Shown piece after piece: positions 1 to 12,432 of a DNA stretch of 64,000 nt. The DNA is from Coffea arabica (Eukaryota; Streptophyta; Magnoliopsida; Gentianales; Rubiaceae). The notes under the pieces are model-generated. The model was not told where the DNA came from. It searched no databases and saw nothing but the letters and a program-made list of their open reading frames with translations. Both the position numbers and the translations under genes were made by a program. The stretch covers positions 6,016,501 to 6,080,500 of the forward strand of contig NC_092317.1 in NCBI RefSeq assembly GCF_036785885.1, given 5' to 3'. Each line of letters starts with the position of its first letter. The first letter of the stretch is position 1.

Positions 1-722
1 TTTTGACACGTGTAACAATACACACTAATCATGTCGGGAGTATAAAGATCGCATCCACACAGAAAATTAAAAGAAAGCTAATTACTTGACAAAAATAAAA
101 AGGTAGGTAATGTCTCAATGGACAACCAACAAATTTTTAAATTTAATTGCTCAAAAGATAAGTTTGCTGATTGCCATTAGAAAAAGAGTATCAAGAATCA
201 TAGAAGGTGACAAACTTGGTACTTTGTAAGAAAATAATGGAGTTATAGAATAACATCAGAATGCCTTCATTATGAGGTTTGAAATCCAACTGCCAACTTC
301 ATAATGTCAAAACTATCTTATTGGAAAGAACTGAAGACAAAGCATACAACTGCTGCTGCACAAAGATCAACCAATGAGGGAATAGTTGAATGACATCTCA
401 AACCGGGAAAGAAAAGCCCAAAAAAAAAAAACTCATACTCTAAAAGAACTACAAGGAACCAACAAATGAGAGATAAAATAAGGACCTTAAAAACTTAAAA
501 GTGAAAAGTAAAAGAATATTTTCCCCCTATTTTAATTCAAAATATTGACCAAACACATCAAGAACACACAAATTCCATGGTAGACACAATCCTAAAAATA
601 TCCAACATAAAAAGTTCCTTATAACAAAACTAAAATTGCTTTCAGAATGTTGCTAATTCACCAGTATGGAACATATTAATCAATAAAAGAGCAACTAGTA
701 AAGATGATCACTCCAAACTTAC
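1..722 (-). other. TAF2 intron continuing off the window
   Basis: Exon 14 of TAF2 ends at 723 with a GTAAG donor after the codons for QMW. I find no exon matching the next conserved TAF2 block in 1-722, so this stretch is read as intron. It is AT-rich with no other recognisable feature. Confidence 0.7.
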
Positions 723-3700
723 CCACATTTGTACAGGTTGATTAAAGTGAATCTCAGCGAGATATTCCATTTCTGGATCAGCCCTCAGCCACAAAAGGGG
801 TGAATCTGAACTGCGTAGCACAGCAATAATCATTTGAGACATGGCAACACAGAATGCTATCATGTTTAACATAATAATGTATGCCATCATCCAAAGTAAC
901 ATACTTTGAACGTATATCTAAAGCTGGCACAGAGTCACCATTATCATCAGAACCATCTGGTTTCAAACCCTTTCTAGGTTTTTGAAAGCGTTTAGCGGCA
1001 AGTTTTGAGTGACACTGTATCTCAAGCAGCTGCCAGGAATCTCCAGCCATTGGTAGAATCGGATGGTCATACATGCCATCAAGCTCATGGACTCGTATGC
1101 TCATCATGCCAGGCCATCCAACATCACCCTCTCTTTTTTCAGAATCAGGATTTGCATTAGAAAGCGCTGCAGTTGGATCTGGCCTAGCTGTACACCCCCT
1201 CAGTACAGCCAATTCAATCATATTCTTCCTTTTGTTATATGAGAATCCCATCCTTTCCATGGCACAATAGGAGGACAAATATCAAATGGAGGCATCATCA
1301 TATACAAGCAACATCAAAGATGTAGAAAATAAAATTTGAGCCATAAAATTCATACTTAAGCACTGGACAGCCACAAGATCCAACCCAACGAGGAAAAAAC
1401 TCCTTAAGAAAAGGACGCTCAAGATTACCAACTTTGTTTGCAAAGTGTCGAAACTGCAATACACGTTGGAAAGAAAGACATCAACTCTAGAATAATCAGT
1501 GAAGAACCACCAAAACTATCAAAGAATCAGACAAATTCTGCCAGAACGTTTGTCAAAGGAGCATTAATGTCTTTTGCTATGCTACTATCAGATTTTCAGA
1601 CCCTAACTCGTTCCACACCAAATTGACAGAAATATCTGGAATACAATATACTTGTGATCTAACTTCTACCATACAACTTGATCAATTTGGCCAGCACAAC
1701 AAAAAACCAAACCAAGATGTATTTGATGGATCTGGTTGCATCAGCAGTCCTGCTGGAGTAGGCTGTGACACATAGTAAAAGGAAGAACTTTGACTGTCTT
1801 TGAATAAGATAAGGAGGAATTTCAAATGGATGCACTACAACTTAAAAGCAGAAGTACAATATCCAATGAGGCGACGACAAGGAAATTCAGAAATACGTAT
1901 ACCATAGAAAAAAAATCTAGTGCTCACCCCAGCAGTAAGAGTATAAAGCAGAAATTTGAGAGAGAGAGAGAGAACTCATCGGACGGGAAAGAAATAGAAT
2001 AAAACAACACCAACAACCACCAGCTACCTTTATTTTTAATCTAAGTCCCAGCTAATTAGTAAATACTAATACAACCACGTTTGGTCTTTCTTGCTAAGCC
2101 CTACAATCAACCTCTTCTCCTCCACTCAAATTACCTTTATTCCTCCCCTGATGGGGCAAATAACTTTTTCTTCAACTCTAGACATTGTCTATTTTGGCAT
2201 CTCCCATATGGAAGTCCAAGATTTCGAAAATCATAATCAAGCATAACATAGGTTAGGTACTGTGGTATAATTATGAATACCTCCTTAGTGCTGAGAGTTC
2301 TCAAAGGACGACTTGTATCTTGAGCACGGACAACTATTACTTGAAGAATCTACAAATACAAAGATTTGATCATGTAAGTAAAAAAAATATTTGGCAAGTT
2401 GATGCAGCTCAACCAACAAATTAACAAGCAAGTATATCAGCAGTTAAAAATGAGAAGATCAAATTATGATATTATGAGCAAAATCAATCAAGCTAGCAAC
2501 AAAGCAGCTGTCATGCATATTGCATGTTAAATACTTGTTTTTGTGGTATATTTTCAGCATCGATGTGATAACTACTTTATAAATAGAAGAAATAAAAGAT
2601 ATGAGGCACCTATCACCCACCTCCAGAAGTGAAAACTACAATAAAGAACCAAAAAAAATTGTGCAACATAAGAATTGATTGAAGAACATTTGATAAGTTT
2701 TCCCCACAATCTCCTCAGCACCTTATTTACAACCACACATCAAGGAATTAAAACTCTCCCAGATAGCATCCAAGAAAACAGTGCACCAGTGGAGACAGAG
2801 ACAAGAAACCACTATATGACGCAAAAACTATGGCCCTACACAAAGCTTTTGTCCTTACTGGGAAAAATCAGAATGCAACCAGAATGTTCAACATATTTTA
2901 TCACAGGTCTTCACCCCAACCCCCAAGAAAAAAGGTGGGAGGAGGAGCTCTTGTAATTTAAAAAGAATGTATTTAATTGACGAATGCCTTCCTTTTCTTA
3001 CAATCAAAACCCATAACTAACAACATTCAATATGGAAAATTTTCTTTCATGCATGATTGGTTCAAGCTTCATAAAGGTGAGCATATAAAACCACATCTGA
3101 AAAATGACGAGAAATTGTCCACTGACTTTTTGTAGTGTCAATTTTTTTTTAACAATTGTAGCACATTCAGCCTCAAAAACACTACAAGCTTCAACAGGAT
3201 ATATCCATCCTTTCCACGCACTAGACTTGAAAGTCCAATTATATATATTTTTAACAAAATATAACAAAAAATTGTAAATGACTAAAAGAATATGATGAAT
3301 TACTATATTGTGAAAAAGACCAAAGAAAACTAGACTATCAAGCCACACAAAAAGCAGTCTTATCAGAAAGAGGAAATTGCTGCGCAGAAGACATTAATAT
3401 TCCACTTAGCCTAACCATAAAAAAACTTGCATAATAAAATAAAGCACATACTTCAGGGATTAGAACCAAGAACCAACCTTTAATCTCAATTAGTTTCTAA
3501 TTGATGCTACCAGTAGGGTAGCGCAAAAAAAAAAAGGAGGTCTTTCAGCATGAACAAAGTCAAAAGTAGACATATATCACAATGATGTATACATTCTTAC
3601 TTTTCGGAACGACTCAGGACCCATTTGCTTTTCCAACATTTGAAGGACCGCAACCTGTAACATGAAGACATAATACGTCAAGACATAGGGATGCTAGAAA

Positions 3701-6700
3701 CAGAAGAACAAGTGCAATTTATTCTAAAAAACTAACAAACAACTATCAAGTATCATGGGAGATAACAACTTACAGACTTCCATGATCTTATTTTTCCATA
3801 GAAACCAAAGCACTGAGTTCCATACAGATCTTTTGAAGAAGCCGATGAGCATAAGGCAGTTGCACCACTATCATCCGCCCCACAGACACCACAATTGGCC
3901 TGCAAGTCAAGCAAAAAGGACAATATTAGATCGACATGGAAAACTATACCTTACAGCCAACACCTCATGGTCAGAAGCTAGTATGGGACCATATGCCTAA
4001 AATAAGCTATAAGCTGATTTGAGCTATTATTAAGCAAAAAGCATGAAGAGTTGGTCTCCTTGGCTTTCTATCTTCACTTTTAGGTTAGAGTACAAAAAAT
4101 TGTTCCTCATAAGACGCCAAATACCCTCCTAAAGCAACATTCACCTTCAGAATCTATTTGTATAACAAGGCCTTGTGGATGTCAACAACTTGTTTAGTGA
4201 TCTATTTCTCATCAAGCACATTAAAAATAATACGTCAAATAAAATCAGGCACCCAATTTGAACAACTAATATCTTTCAGAAAAAGGACATCTCTGTTGCG
4301 AAATAAAACAAACCTTAAAAAAGCTCCCTCCATCCCATAATTTGAGAAGTTTTTTCTGGAAAAGAAATTTTTAAGGGGAACATGTAACCACTGTGAGGTG
4401 GATGAGGAGGATTTGGATGAATTTACAATGTTGTCCTCAAATTCAAAATTTCCAAATTATGAGGAATGCATTGGTAAGCAGGTAAAGTTACTTTTTCAAA
4501 TGGCAAAAGTGGGAAAGCTAATAAAATGTTGTGTTGACAACTAGAAAGAGACTTATTTTGGGATGTCAAAAAAGTAAACATGACATTAACAATGGGATGG
4601 AGGGAGCAAGTAACAAGAAATTACTAATAACATTAATGTCAAAGAAAAAAAATTTTCCGACACCCCAACATGAATCAATGAGCATTTATTTCGATTCCAT
4701 AACATTTAAGTAAAATTTCCAACATACCCTGTTTCCTTGGTGAACCACTAGAAATGATTCAAATAAACAACTTACAGCTTTTTTAGGAACGTGAGAAATT
4801 GCAGTAGACAACTAACTAGTTTTCCAAGGATTTTCATCATGACCCCTTACAAGAAGATTGAATCCACTATTTTCAAACAACTGACCGTACTCCACAACAA
4901 ATTTGTTGCTGTATTGGCTAAGGTCAATAACTATTGTAAAAAACGAAATTCTCATTGGAAAGCAAACCTTATATCGCCTATAACGTGCTTCATTATTTCC
5001 CAGGAAACGCTTAACGAATGAATCAGTCAGAAACCCAGCAAGACCATCCAGCAACCAATCTGACGGTAAGCACAAGCAACGATATCAAAATGCAAGTGTC
5101 TAATCATTATCATTGAAATAACTCATTTACACACTCACCATCAGTTGGTGCTTCAGGGGTGATATATACACCAAACCACTGTCTTGCAAGAGCATAAGCT
5201 AGTTTAATCCTGGTTTCAATCGTCTGTTTAAAATTCTGACCCATTAGCAGATATAGCAAACAACATAGAGAACTATGAAGAATAATTCACAACTTAAAAT
5301 CAATAAAGAAAGCACACTGATGGGGAGATTGTTAATAACCCAATAGATGTGATTTTCTGTCTTCATAATTAACATATGAGCAAGGTTAAGTCCAAACAAC
5401 ATCCAGTATAATTAGGGATTTAAAAATCAGTCAAATCAAACCACCAGTTCACAAAACACATCACAAGCTTTAGAAAATCCAGAGAACCAGGACCACAAAG
5501 GGTCAAACTAGACAATCAGTGGTTCAAAAATTGTCATAAAAATGCTCACAACCTATTAGGATGTTGATAATAGCAATTGAGGCTGTCTATCAGGGAAAAG
5601 CAGTCCTTTACTACGTCAGGTAGCATTTGCTTACGTCCCCTGGAAGTTCCGCTTCAGTGTAATAATTGATCAACTTACACAACCAACCAGCTCAAGGGAC
5701 GTAGATTTTACTACAGTGTTGTCTATTTGACCTCCTTGGAGGAACTACGGAAAATGTTCAAAAAGTACCAATTAAAATTAAGAAACAAGAAATAGATCTA
5801 TAATCCAACCAAGTCAAAATTATCATCAAATCCTCAACCAAAAAGTACAGCAAAGGGCTTGATAATGCTTTTGACACAGAGAACATTTTGATGAGTAGGA
5901 TTTAGCTTCATAGTTCAAAAACAACAAAAAGGCCCCAACTTCATTCTACAACTCTCTTCAAGTTTGCATAATCTGTACTTGTTAAACTATCATCGCTTTA
6001 TAAAAACAAATGTCCCTTGCCAAGACAGTCACTCAGTTGCTTCAACACTCTGATGCTTTCTGAAAAATCACAAAACATAAGACACCATCCAATTTCAAAA
6101 ACTCCACATTTAGGCATGCCAAGTCTGCTAATTGCTAATGCTAATGGTTGACAACTCAATGTCCCATATTGTCATACCTGATCAATGACTTTCTCATCAA
6201 ACAGCAATTGAGAACTAAAGATGCTAATAGAGGCTCCCAGACTCAAAGAGGATATTGCCATCTCAGGAGCAATAAAAACTTGTGCATAGCACCCAAATGG
6301 AAACGAGGCAGAGAGGTATTCCTCATAGTAGCTGTTAAAAAAAACTAAATATTAGGAGATTTACACAACAAAGCAAAACATGTCATGACACACCCCAAAA
6401 AATAGAAAAACTACCTGAAAGCACTGTGGAAAAATCCCAGAGTGTTCTGCAACTTTGACAAGTTAGTAGGTAGACAGATATGTGACAGCAATGCATTGTG
6501 GCGATCAGGAACAATTTCAAAAGGTGCAACTGCCAAGGATATCCATCTAGCAGCAACAGGAATATTTAGTTTGTAGACGTATGTTTTCCGTGGGGGATCC
6601 TCCTTGCTCAAGACCTGCCAAGCAAACAAATTTTGGAAAATTGAAAAAAATGAACTAAATTAACTCTCTAAACAAACTACATGTCATCCATCTAAGACAC

Positions 6701-9700
6701 TTCAAAGCAAATCCCAATAAAAAGAGAGGAAAATTGGTGCATAAAATCCCAGAAGAACTAGTGTAGACTTCTGCAAATTAATGTAAACAAGTCGACCATG
6801 CAAGGATCTTGTCAAATGACCATGTAGATATATCATCTTTCTAGCGCAACAAAATCTGATGAAGCATGAAAATTCATGACTTAAATCTACCAAAAGTATC
6901 AAGTGCCCGATATCCCTGCATCACTAGAAGTTCATCCCTTCTCTAGCATCATTTCTAACTTTCAACAGAGAGCAAATTAGTTGCTAGGTTGGATGAATGG
7001 TAAAAATATGTGACAATTATCTGAAATTAAAAAGTTTTCCTAGCTACGGGATGCTATCAGAAAGTAATTGCATTTCCCTAATATCAAGAGAGACAGGTCC
7101 AACGCATTGAACGCTCAATGATGTAGACAGTGATATTACCCAAAGGTATAGCAGTTAAAGTGAAACTAAGTAAATACAACAATGGTAAAAATTCTACTCT
7201 TCTTCATTGTTTATGCTATTCAAAAATTAAATCCTATACCTGACATGGATTAGAATATGTAAAGATCGCTACTGTCATGATAAATACATATGAGTCAATA
7301 CATAAATCAGCCTAACATAATAAGAAAGGCTAAGAGACTGATGCCCAGAGCTGATACAGGGTCATAAACAGTTCAAAAGCACGGAAAACTAATTTTCATG
7401 TGTCAGCTAGATTTCTTCAATTATCAAAACTGAACTGAAGTTATTTGATTGCTGTTAATGATGGCAAACTATGTGCTTGCAAATGACAACCAACTTCCTA
7501 TTTACTGAATTATTTGCAAACCGTAAACCTTACAATCAGGGAGTTAGCAGGTTTTAAGAAGCAAAATACAGCCCTGGTATTATTGTTTCAACTAAAATTA
7601 ATGATAAGACCCTGAACCTAAAGAACATTACACCTACAACAAGAAACAACAGTTTGCAACAGTCTCTGGAACAATTGGATAACATTAATCAATTCAAGCC
7701 TATACCACGGGAAGTAATCACAATAAATATGGAGCCTCCAATAAATCAGCTGATCTACAACTAAAAGAATCTCGTAACAACTGTGCATAAAACAAAATGA
7801 TAGAGTTCTACTTCACCTGATAGAGTAAAGTTCCTGAGCTGACCGCCACAAAGTTGCAAGCCACCGTAAATTCCAGATCATAGCTGGACAAGAGTCACAA
7901 AGAATAGAATGATTAGCATGAAATTTCACAACAATAATTACCAACCATATGTTGGATCAGAGAATCAGAATCGCATTCTTACCTGCAATGCTGCAAATTG
8001 TCATCCATGCATGGGAACCAGCAACGGGCACGCCTGATTTGGTTATCAGTGTGCAGAACATTATGGTCAAAGTGAATTCCTGTTTCTGCTTTCTCCACCC
8101 AATACTCAATCCGAACCATCTTTAAATTCTGCATTCAACATAACCTACATGAGGAATCATAGGAAAGTAAACCTCTTCGCATAAGATTAAAAAGCAAGGG
8201 AAACAATCAACTTATAGCATGAATGGAAAGGGTACTAAATTTCACCACCAACTGCAAGGGTTGGACATTATTACCAAATCTCAGTACGTAACAATTCAAT
8301 TATTTTGCAATGGAACAGAATTAACAATTTTGTATAAAAAAACTACCAATTCTCTGTTCAGAGCATCTTTGAAAGAAATGATGTAATTCAGTAGAAATGT
8401 CACCAACACAAACTCAGTTACATGTATGTATGTTACCAAGTGATCTACCAAAAAAAAAAAAAAGCAAAAATTCAAAGAAGCAAATTGAACAGCAATAGAA
8501 AGTCCCCAATTGCTTCTATATATGAAACTTATTCAAGTACATAGACTCCTCAAATGATAAAAGCACATTTAGTAATTCATCTCCATACACAATCAAGCCA
8601 AGGAATTCACAATACTAGTCATAAACCTGAGTGCTCTCAGCTGATGGTTGTGATTCATTGTCAAGCTCTATTTGTCCTTGTCGTTCCCCATCTGGCTTGG
8701 CAGACTTACTACACATTATCAGCAAATTAGGAACCAGCTCTCTTTCAAGAGACGATAGATAAACAGATCCTGCTGCATCAGCAGCTGAAGTAGCTGTTGA
8801 GACAGAGCACCATCTATCTCCATTATCCAGATTTAGATAATGAGGGAAAACTTCAAAATGAGCTGGCTCTCCATCAACTGTTACACTCTCGATTGCCAGA
8901 TTATCTGCATGCAAACCCACTATCCCATTCTCCGGTACGATTATTTCAAGCTCAGTGTAACTGAATAATCACAGAAACCATATTTCCCTAGTCATCTTCC
9001 AATAAACAATGCATTATGAAAAAGAGGATTAACGGCATACGATAATTTTGGTTCAAAGCTCTTCTTCATCGCTTAAAAGTGAATTACAGCAAGAAACTCC
9101 ACAATGAGTAAAGAGCGTTAAATTGTAAATACACTCAAAATGCACACCCTCAACCCAAGAACAACAAAAGAATATGTAAACCACAAATATGAATCTCATT
9201 TTCAAAGGCAAACCCAGAATACTACCACTGTTGAATGTACAGACCACATTCTGTATTTAGCCGACTCCTGAATGGCAACAACCCTAGATTGGGTACACAG
9301 AATGGCAGGGAAAAATAAAAACTGATCCAACACCAACTGCAAACCTCGGAAATTGTAAATCCTATCAACACATTTAAATTGAGTTTCTATAAGTTAATAT
9401 ACTTTTGCTATACCCTCACTAGTACTACTTGCACATTATCACCCAAGCTATTAAAAAATGACGCTCTTGTTTCCAAAAGTAATAACAGCAGCAAAAATTG
9501 TTTTCCAAGAATATCTATAGGAATTTCATTGTACTCTAATGCTGTTGATTCAATATATATGACTTTACGAGTGTATTTGGTCAATAACAATAAGCTTCAA
9601 CATTACAACAAATGACTCTTAAGTATCAAAGATTCACGCTCCCATAATTACTAATTAGAAGAAATTTTACTTCATTACATTTTAGCACCTCCCTCCACAA

Positions 9701-10407
9701 GTTCTGGTAAGGGTAGGATATTGATCTCATCAACAAATTTTAAACTGATTAACTTACATTAATAGACTGAACTAATTGCCAATTGATTGGCTAAACCTTG
9801 CCAGAAACTAAACTAGCTTCCCCCCATCCTAATTTTCTTTCACTCTAGTGACAGCTGATTCCTACACAAAATCTCCACCTAAATTTTGTCAATCAGTTTA
9901 ATATCCCAAACCATCCAAATCATTCGATCTCCAACGTAAACATACTCAAGTTAGCAAATTTCTTCCTTCCAATTGAACATATAACAAGGTGGCAGCACTC
10001 GAAGCCTATCACACCTTCCATCCCTACCAACTTAAAAACTCTCCCACATTTAGCCGGTACCTTCAGCAATAACAATCTGCAACTTGAGACCAACAAAATT
10101 CAACCTTTTTACGAATTAAATCTACTTTTTCTCACTAATTACATTTCTCAATTTTCAAAACAGCTCCTTTAACTCAGTCACCATAAAATTTACTACTATC
10201 TAATCACCATCCAATAAAAATCTGGTTACTGTACAAAAACAGTAATCGCTCAAATGAGCGTACAATTTGGAAAGTTCAAGAAAAGAAGTACCCGTAGATT
10301 CGACGCTTTTCCATATCGATTGATAAACAAAGCTTCTGGTGCTTGACCACTGCCTCGGAATTATCAGGTTTCTGCTCTTCATTTTTAGACTTTTTGGGCT
10401 TCGCCAT
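723..10407 (-). CDS. TAF2: TFIID subunit 2 (TAF2), 5' half of gene, truncated by the left window edge
   Basis: TAF2 is a TFIID subunit that helps the complex engage core promoters in the nucleus. Fourteen exons were read on the minus strand: 10292-10407, 8627-8960, 7983-8128, 7817-7883, 6415-6614, 6178-6331, 5139-5223, 4968-5059, 3774-3899, 3601-3654, 2281-2349, 1356-1453, 905-1252 and 723-810. They give 659 codons in one frame from the start [14 protein letters not shown]. The family has an M1-aminopeptidase-like fold. I recognise plant TAF2 stretches such as [56 protein letters not shown] and [20 protein letters not shown]. At the place of the M1 zinc motif HExxH the sequence reads YALAR before QWFG, so it should not be a peptidase, as is known for TAF2. 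Plant TAF2 has roughly 1,400 residues, so about half is present. It lies head to head with TFIIE-alpha. Confidence 0.95.
4323..4607. mobile_element. Stowaway-like MITE inside a TAF2 intron
   Basis: The element of about 285 bp is bounded by a perfect 16-bp inverted repeat, GCTCCCTCCATCCCAT at the left and its complement ATGGGATGGAGGGAGC at the right. The CTCCCTCC terminus is typical of Tc1/mariner-related Stowaway MITEs. It sits in the intron between the exons at 3774-3899 and 4968-5059. The expected TA target duplication is not clear at either end, so the exact boundary is uncertain by a base or two. There is no coding capacity. Confidence 0.75.
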
Positions 10408-11343
10408 GCCAGCATTTATCTACGGATTTTGGAAGGATTCAGAAAAAAAAAGAACAAAAATTTGAGTGATGAAATGAATTCAGAGAGAGAAAGAAAGACA
10501 GTACTGTGAATTCAATCTCTCTCGCTCGCTCTGAAAAGAGTGGGAGAGACGGGGGAGGATTTATAGAGGAGAAGAGGGGAGTATCTCTGTGTTTTGGATC
10601 AACGTGGAAAGTTTGTGCCCTAGGCTCTGTGATTTAACCTTGACCGTTGAATGTTGGAGATAATTTACTGGACGGCTAGATGTTGGTTTTGGTATTAAAT
10701 CTGCGACTAGATTTTTCATGGATCTTGTACACGGGTGCATTGACTCGTGATAAACAGTCTTTGCTTTCTGAAGAATAAAATCCAAACCGGGGGAAAAATT
10801 TTTTAATTTAGTTTTTTTTTTTTTTTGGTATCATCTGTCATTTAGCTTTTAATGCAATACAAATTTCGTTCGTGTTTATAGAATTACGTTAGTGTTGGCA
10901 TTAGTTTTCAACCATTAAACCTACATGTTATATTTCCAACAACAATTCACCTTGATATTACCTCTCAAAATTATTTTGAAATCATAAAATATAATAACTT
11001 TTATTTCACATAAGCATCTATTTAGATATATAAAATACATATTATGTTAAAATTAAAAATTTGAAACAGCGTCGTAGTTTTAGAAGTTATAAAGTTTTGT
11101 AATTATGACAAATGTCAAGTGAGCAAGCATAATTTTCATTTTAAATGATGATGATGATGAGTTCAAACAATATTGGTATCAGTATCGTACCTAAAGTTTG
11201 ATTCAATATACATATTATGAAAAAGACTTTGATTATTCCGTGAATACATGGGACTTTGATCATTTTGCCACATTAAGCAAAAACGGTGTTACCTTTTTCA
11301 TTGCTAATCATAAAAACCAACCGTCTGCGTAACGGGTGCCATA
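10408..11343. other. TAF2 5' UTR and promoter, then AT-rich spacer
   Basis: Next to the TAF2 start is a CT/GA-rich stretch (about 10480-10560) typical of a plant 5' leader. I see no canonical TATA box at a fixed distance. From about 10800 to 11300 the DNA is AT-rich with a poly-T run at 10811-10826 and a short GAT repeat near 11147-11160. No gene was seen. Confidence 0.5.
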
Positions 11344-11540
11344 AAGCTCCCACGGGTTTAGCCACATGATAGTAGCGTTTCCTTGGGACCTTCAGGTCCC
11401 GGATTCGAAACTGCGCTATGGGGGCGCCTGTGCACTTATCGTACCTTGGTCGGGTTGGGACGCGGGACTCAGGCCGCAGGGGATTAGTCGAGCTCCGTAA
11501 GAATTGACCCGAGCACCCCTGTGTCGACAAAAAAAAAAAA
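11344..11540 (+). mobile_element. tRNA-derived SINE with target-site duplication
   Basis: This GC-richer block of about 197 bp in AT-rich DNA ends in a poly-A tail of 12-13 bases. It is flanked by a perfect 15-bp direct repeat, GTAACGGGTGCCATA, at 11329-11343 and 11543-11557. Near the 5' end is a degenerate A-box region (TAGCCACATGATAGTAGCG, from about 11358). About 40 bases later is a B box, GGATTCGAAACT (about 11400-11411), both as expected for an internal Pol III promoter. These are hallmarks of a short interspersed element copied by LINE machinery. The intact duplication suggests a fairly recent insertion. The family was not identified by name. Confidence 0.9.
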
Positions 11541-11557
11541 GTGTAACGGGTGCCATA

Positions 11558-12432
11558 TGGGCAGTTATTAAAATATATTTTATATGTTAGATTTTTAGAA
11601 ATATAAGAATAATTAGGGAAAGCGTATAAATGTAAAGGGATTAATTAGAAAAAGTGTATAAATACAAGAAAAATGATAATTGTTAGTATGTGTATCAAAT
11701 GGTAAGTTGGATAAAATATAGATGTACTAATTAACGAGAGTGCTTGTAGGACATCTGTTAGTAAAACCTAAAACTAAATAATCTATCCACATGAGTTATT
11801 TGTTTCAAGAAGTATTATACAGGTTAAAAAATTTAATGAAACAATAACAATGTCATACCCGTTTATAAGACGAAATGGATTGATTGTCAATATTAGAGAT
11901 TATATCCAGATGTAACTATTTGATTAGCACTGCCCTTAATTAAGTGTGACAACTTTTAGGTGTTATGGATTTTATTATGAAATTCAAACAGACACGTAAA
12001 TTTACTTCTAAAATGTTGTGTGATTGTAACTTTTACCTTTGGTGAAGTACACTTTTTTTTTTTTTAATCCAATCCAATTAAAGCGAGAACTATAACCCAA
12101 TAACATGTCACAAGCTACAAAAATAGTAGCTGCAAGCCTGCAACACACGATGGTGTGAATACTTCAGGCGTTCAAGCTGGGGGGGGGGGGGTGTTAAACC
12201 GTAATAATATAACTGTTAAGTTTTACACTATTACCTTATTAAAACAATCGAAGCAAGCAAGTCGCATCAGCAGTCATAATCTGCAAAGCAGCAGCCAAAA
12301 AGCCAGAAATCCTACCCCGGTTCTCTCGAACCTTCAAGCTGGTGATCTCTTTCCTCTGTCGTCAAATTCTCAGAGCTTTTACTGGATAATGACCGGATAC
12401 TTTTCAATAAAACGCAATTAAATTGAACGAGA
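11558..12432. other. TFIIE-alpha upstream region
   Basis: AT-rich spacer followed by the 5' leader of the TFIIE-alpha gene. It contains a T run (12052-12065) and a run of 13 G (12179-12191) about 240 bp before the start codon. No TATA box could be placed with confidence and no extra gene was seen. Confidence 0.5.
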
